This document shows, one piece after another, positions 5,487 to 7,380 of a stretch of DNA of 7,380 nucleotides (within the stretch, counting starts at the first letter, position 1; the number at the start of each line of letters is the position of its first letter). The translations under genes and the position numbers were made by a program. The notes below the pieces were generated by a model. It was not told where the DNA came from. It did not search any database and worked only from the letters and a program-made list of their open reading frames with translations. Where the stretch lies: NCBI GenBank assembly GCA_902783445.1, contig CACZQX010000258.1, positions 1 to 7,380 on the forward strand, written 5' to 3'. The DNA comes from an uncultured Lachnospiraceae bacterium (GTDB lineage: Bacteria; Bacillota; Clostridia; Lachnospirales; Lachnospiraceae).

Positions 5487-7367
5487 TTAATGTTTAAGGC
5501 AAATGCCTGCCGCAAATGTTCCGGCACCGCATCCGCTGCAACCTTCTTTACAGTTTTTTGTAACCTTTTCATTTAAAGCATTTTCATATTCTTTAAGCAA
5601 AAAGCTTTTTTTAACGCCGATATCGATGAAATCCCAAGGAAGATGCTCATCTATATCACGTTCTCTTATTGTATATTCCACAAGATCGATGTCACATTCA
5701 CTTGCGGCTTCAATCCATTTGTCATAATCAAAATATTCGGTCCAAGCATCGTAAATACAGCCTTTTTTGTAAGCAGCTAAAATAACCTTTGAAAGATCGC
5801 GACCGCCTCTGGCCAAAAAGCCCTCAATAACGCTGGTTTTTGCATCATGCCAGTTGTATTTGATGCTCTTATGATTTGTAACTTCCTTCATGTGATCGTT
5901 AACGGTTTTTGCCATAGACATATATTCGTCATATGTATGCATGCCCGCCCATTGAAGAGGGGTAAAAGGTTTTGGAATAAAAAAGCTGGAGCTGGCGGTA
6001 ACCTGTACCTTTTTGCCTATACGGTTTTCTCTTGGAATGCTATCGTAATAAGCCATTGCCACATCTTCGCTTAAATCGGCGATGCCCCTTCTGTCTTCAT
6101 CCGTTTCTGTCGGAAGACCGAGCATAAAATAAAGCTTAACTTTTGTCCAACCGCCTTTAAAAGCTTCGGTACTGCCACGTAAAATGTCTTCTTTTGTAAG
6201 ACCTTTATTAATAACATTTCTTAAGCGTTGGGTACCTGCTTCCGGAGCAAATGTAAGGCTTGATTTTTTAACATCTTGGACTTTGCTCATAACATCCAAA
6301 GAAAATGCATCTATTCTAAGTGATGGTAAAGATAAGTTAACACCCGTGCCCTGATATTTTTCGATTAAAAACGTAACCAATTCCTCTAAGGAATCATAGT
6401 CACTGGAACTTAAAGAAAGTAAGGAAATTTCCTCATGCCCCGTAGCATCTAACATTTTTACCGCAAGTTCTTTAAGCTCTTTAACATCCTTTTGACGAAC
6501 AGGCCTGTATATCATACCCGCCTGACAAAATCTGCAGCCACGGATGCAGCCGCGCTGAATCTCAACGGAAACCCTATCCTGAGTAGCCTGAACCAAAGAA
6601 ACCAAAGGCTTTTCGGGATAAAAAGTAAGGTCATCCCCCATATCATGAACAAGCTGTTTTTTAACTGTTTCCGGCGCTTCGGGGCAATTAGGCTTAAATT
6701 CAAGAATTCGGCCCATTTGGTCAGCCTTTACATCATACAAACATGGCACGTAAATTCCTTCAATTTGAGCTGCTTTCTTAAGGAAATCAAAACGGGTTTT
6801 GTTGGAATTCTCGTCTTTTTTCCATTCCTTATAGGCGTCCAAAAGCTTATAATAAGCAGTTTCGCCCTCACCTATATAAAACATATCAAAAAAATCTGCC
6901 AGTGGCTCAGGATTGTAGACACAAGGGCCACCGCCAATGACAAATGGTTCATTTAGTTTTCTGTCTTTTGCATATAGGGATATTCCTGATAAATCCAGCA
7001 CTTGAAGAATATTTGTGTAACACATTTCATACTGGATTGTTATTCCAAGGAAATCGAAGTTGCGGACAGGTTCCTGGCTTTCTAATGCAAATAAAGGTAG
7101 TTTTCTTTCACGCATTACCTTATCCAAGTCTGTCCATGGGGAATATACTCGTTCGCAGTAGACGTCCTCCCTGCGGTTAAGCATTTCGTAGATTATCTGG
7201 ATGCCCATGTGGCTCATGCCGATTTCATATACATCAGGAAAACACATGGCGAATCTTATGTCAACCTTAGCCGGATCTTTGACAACCATATTTATTTCAT
7301 TTCCGATATATCTGGCCGGCTGTTCTATATTCATTAAAATGTCATGACTTAACATTAAATCTGCCAT
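5487..7367 (-). CDS. TIGR03960-type radical SAM protein with B12-binding-like N-terminus, function unknown
   Basis: The 626-residue protein has an N-terminal Rossmann-like region (about 35-185; FPDVYEIGMSHMG at 43-55, GGGPCVYNPEPLADFFDMFYIGEGE to 169) resembling cobalamin-binding domains but without DxHxxG, so no axial His is expected. The radical SAM core follows: CxxxCxxC is Cys274, Cys278 and Cys281 (RGCIRGCRFCQAG), which binds a 4Fe-4S cluster for SAM cleavage. Core landmarks are SLPSLRIDAFS (346-356), LTFAPEAGTQRLR (371-383) and YFMLGLPTETDED (413-425). The C-terminus ends in a second Cys group (606, 610, 613, 623). ATG at 7367 is preferred over TTG at 7370 because GGAG lies eight bases before the ATG. 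The DUF2344 gene follows by nine bases; in some bacteria the two are fused. Reaction and substrate are unknown. Confidence 0.92.
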   Translation of the reverse strand: MADLMLSHDILMNIEQPARYIGNEINMVVKDPAKVDIRFAMCFPDVYEIGMSHMGIQIIYEMLNRREDVYCERVYSPWTDLDKVMRERKLPLFALESQEPVRNFDFLGITIQYEMCYTNILQVLDLSGISLYAKDRKLNEPFVIGGGPCVYNPEPLADFFDMFYIGEGETAYYKLLDAYKEWKKDENSNKTRFDFLKKAAQIEGIYVPCLYDVKADQMGRILEFKPNCPEAPETVKKQLVHDMGDDLTFYPEKPLVSLVQATQDRVSVEIQRGCIRGCRFCQAGMIYRPVRQKDVKELKELAVKMLDATGHEEISLLSLSSSDYDSLEELVTFLIEKYQGTGVNLSLPSLRIDAFSLDVMSKVQDVKKSSLTFAPEAGTQRLRNVINKGLTKEDILRGSTEAFKGGWTKVKLYFMLGLPTETDEDRRGIADLSEDVAMAYYDSIPRENRIGKKVQVTASSSFFIPKPFTPLQWAGMHTYDEYMSMAKTVNDHMKEVTNHKSIKYNWHDAKTSVIEGFLARGGRDLSKVILAAYKKGCIYDAWTEYFDYDKWIEAASECDIDLVEYTIRERDIDEHLPWDFIDIGVKKSFLLKEYENALNEKVTKNCKEGCSGCGAGTFAAGICLKH

Positions 7368-7375
7368 CAAAAATA

Positions 7376-7379
7376 CTCC
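7376..7379 (-). promoter_or_regulatory. Shine-Dalgarno deciding the radical SAM gene start
   Basis: GGAG lies eight bases before ATG 7367 but only five before TTG 7370. The spacing and codon preference favour ATG, giving 626 rather than 627 residues. The promoter must lie beyond the window. Confidence 0.65.
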
Positions 7380-7380
7380 A

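Noticed and set aside
6492..6956. A 154-codon open reading frame on the plus strand
   Set aside because: It lies wholly inside the radical SAM gene, whose family motifs are continuous there; it has no recognisable domain and is a shadow frame.

Overview
The window is one collinear block of housekeeping genes, all on the minus strand, in AT-rich DNA. Gene order and protein sequence point to a low-GC Firmicute of class Clostridia, probably family Lachnospiraceae. The main clues are the short L27 N-terminal extension ending in LQFF-A, the L21-Prp-L27 cassette, the adjacent radical SAM/DUF2344 pair, and strong AGGAGG ribosome binding sites. The family-level assignment is an inference from recalled protein similarity. 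I see no mobile elements, tRNA or rRNA genes, or CRISPR arrays.

In transcription order (high to low coordinates) the window holds: a TIGR03960-type radical SAM protein with a B12-binding-like N-terminus (7367-5487); its usual partner, a TIGR03936/DUF2344 'radical SAM-linked' protein (5477-4632); an RNase E/G family ribonuclease starting at TTG (4619-3444); a promoter and structured L21-type leader (about 3412-3304); rplU (3303-2995); prp (2980-2651); rpmA (2646-2362); an intrinsic terminator (2340-2297); a likely promoter and obg (2194-881); yhbY (816-523); a perfect AT-rich palindrome (477-503); and the first 146 codons of nadD (440-1), cut by the window edge.

Three expression units can be read from the spacing and signals. 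The radical SAM, DUF2344 and rng genes are separated by 9 and 12 bases and are probably co-transcribed. rplU-prp-rpmA has its own promoter and leader upstream and a strong terminator downstream. obg, yhbY and nadD follow, starting from a promoter after that terminator; nadD may be separately controlled through the palindrome.

Functionally the block is about the ribosome and RNA. L21 and L27 are 50S proteins, Prp removes the L27 N-terminal extension, Obg and YhbY act in 50S assembly, and RNase G processes RNA. The most interesting unknown is the radical SAM/DUF2344 pair, whose chemistry and substrate I cannot name. Its fixed position beside RNase G and ribosomal genes suggests a target in RNA or the ribosome. 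No wholly novel multi-gene system is evident. The best leads are this pair, the RNase G that lacks the Zn-link, the palindrome before nadD and the L21 leader.
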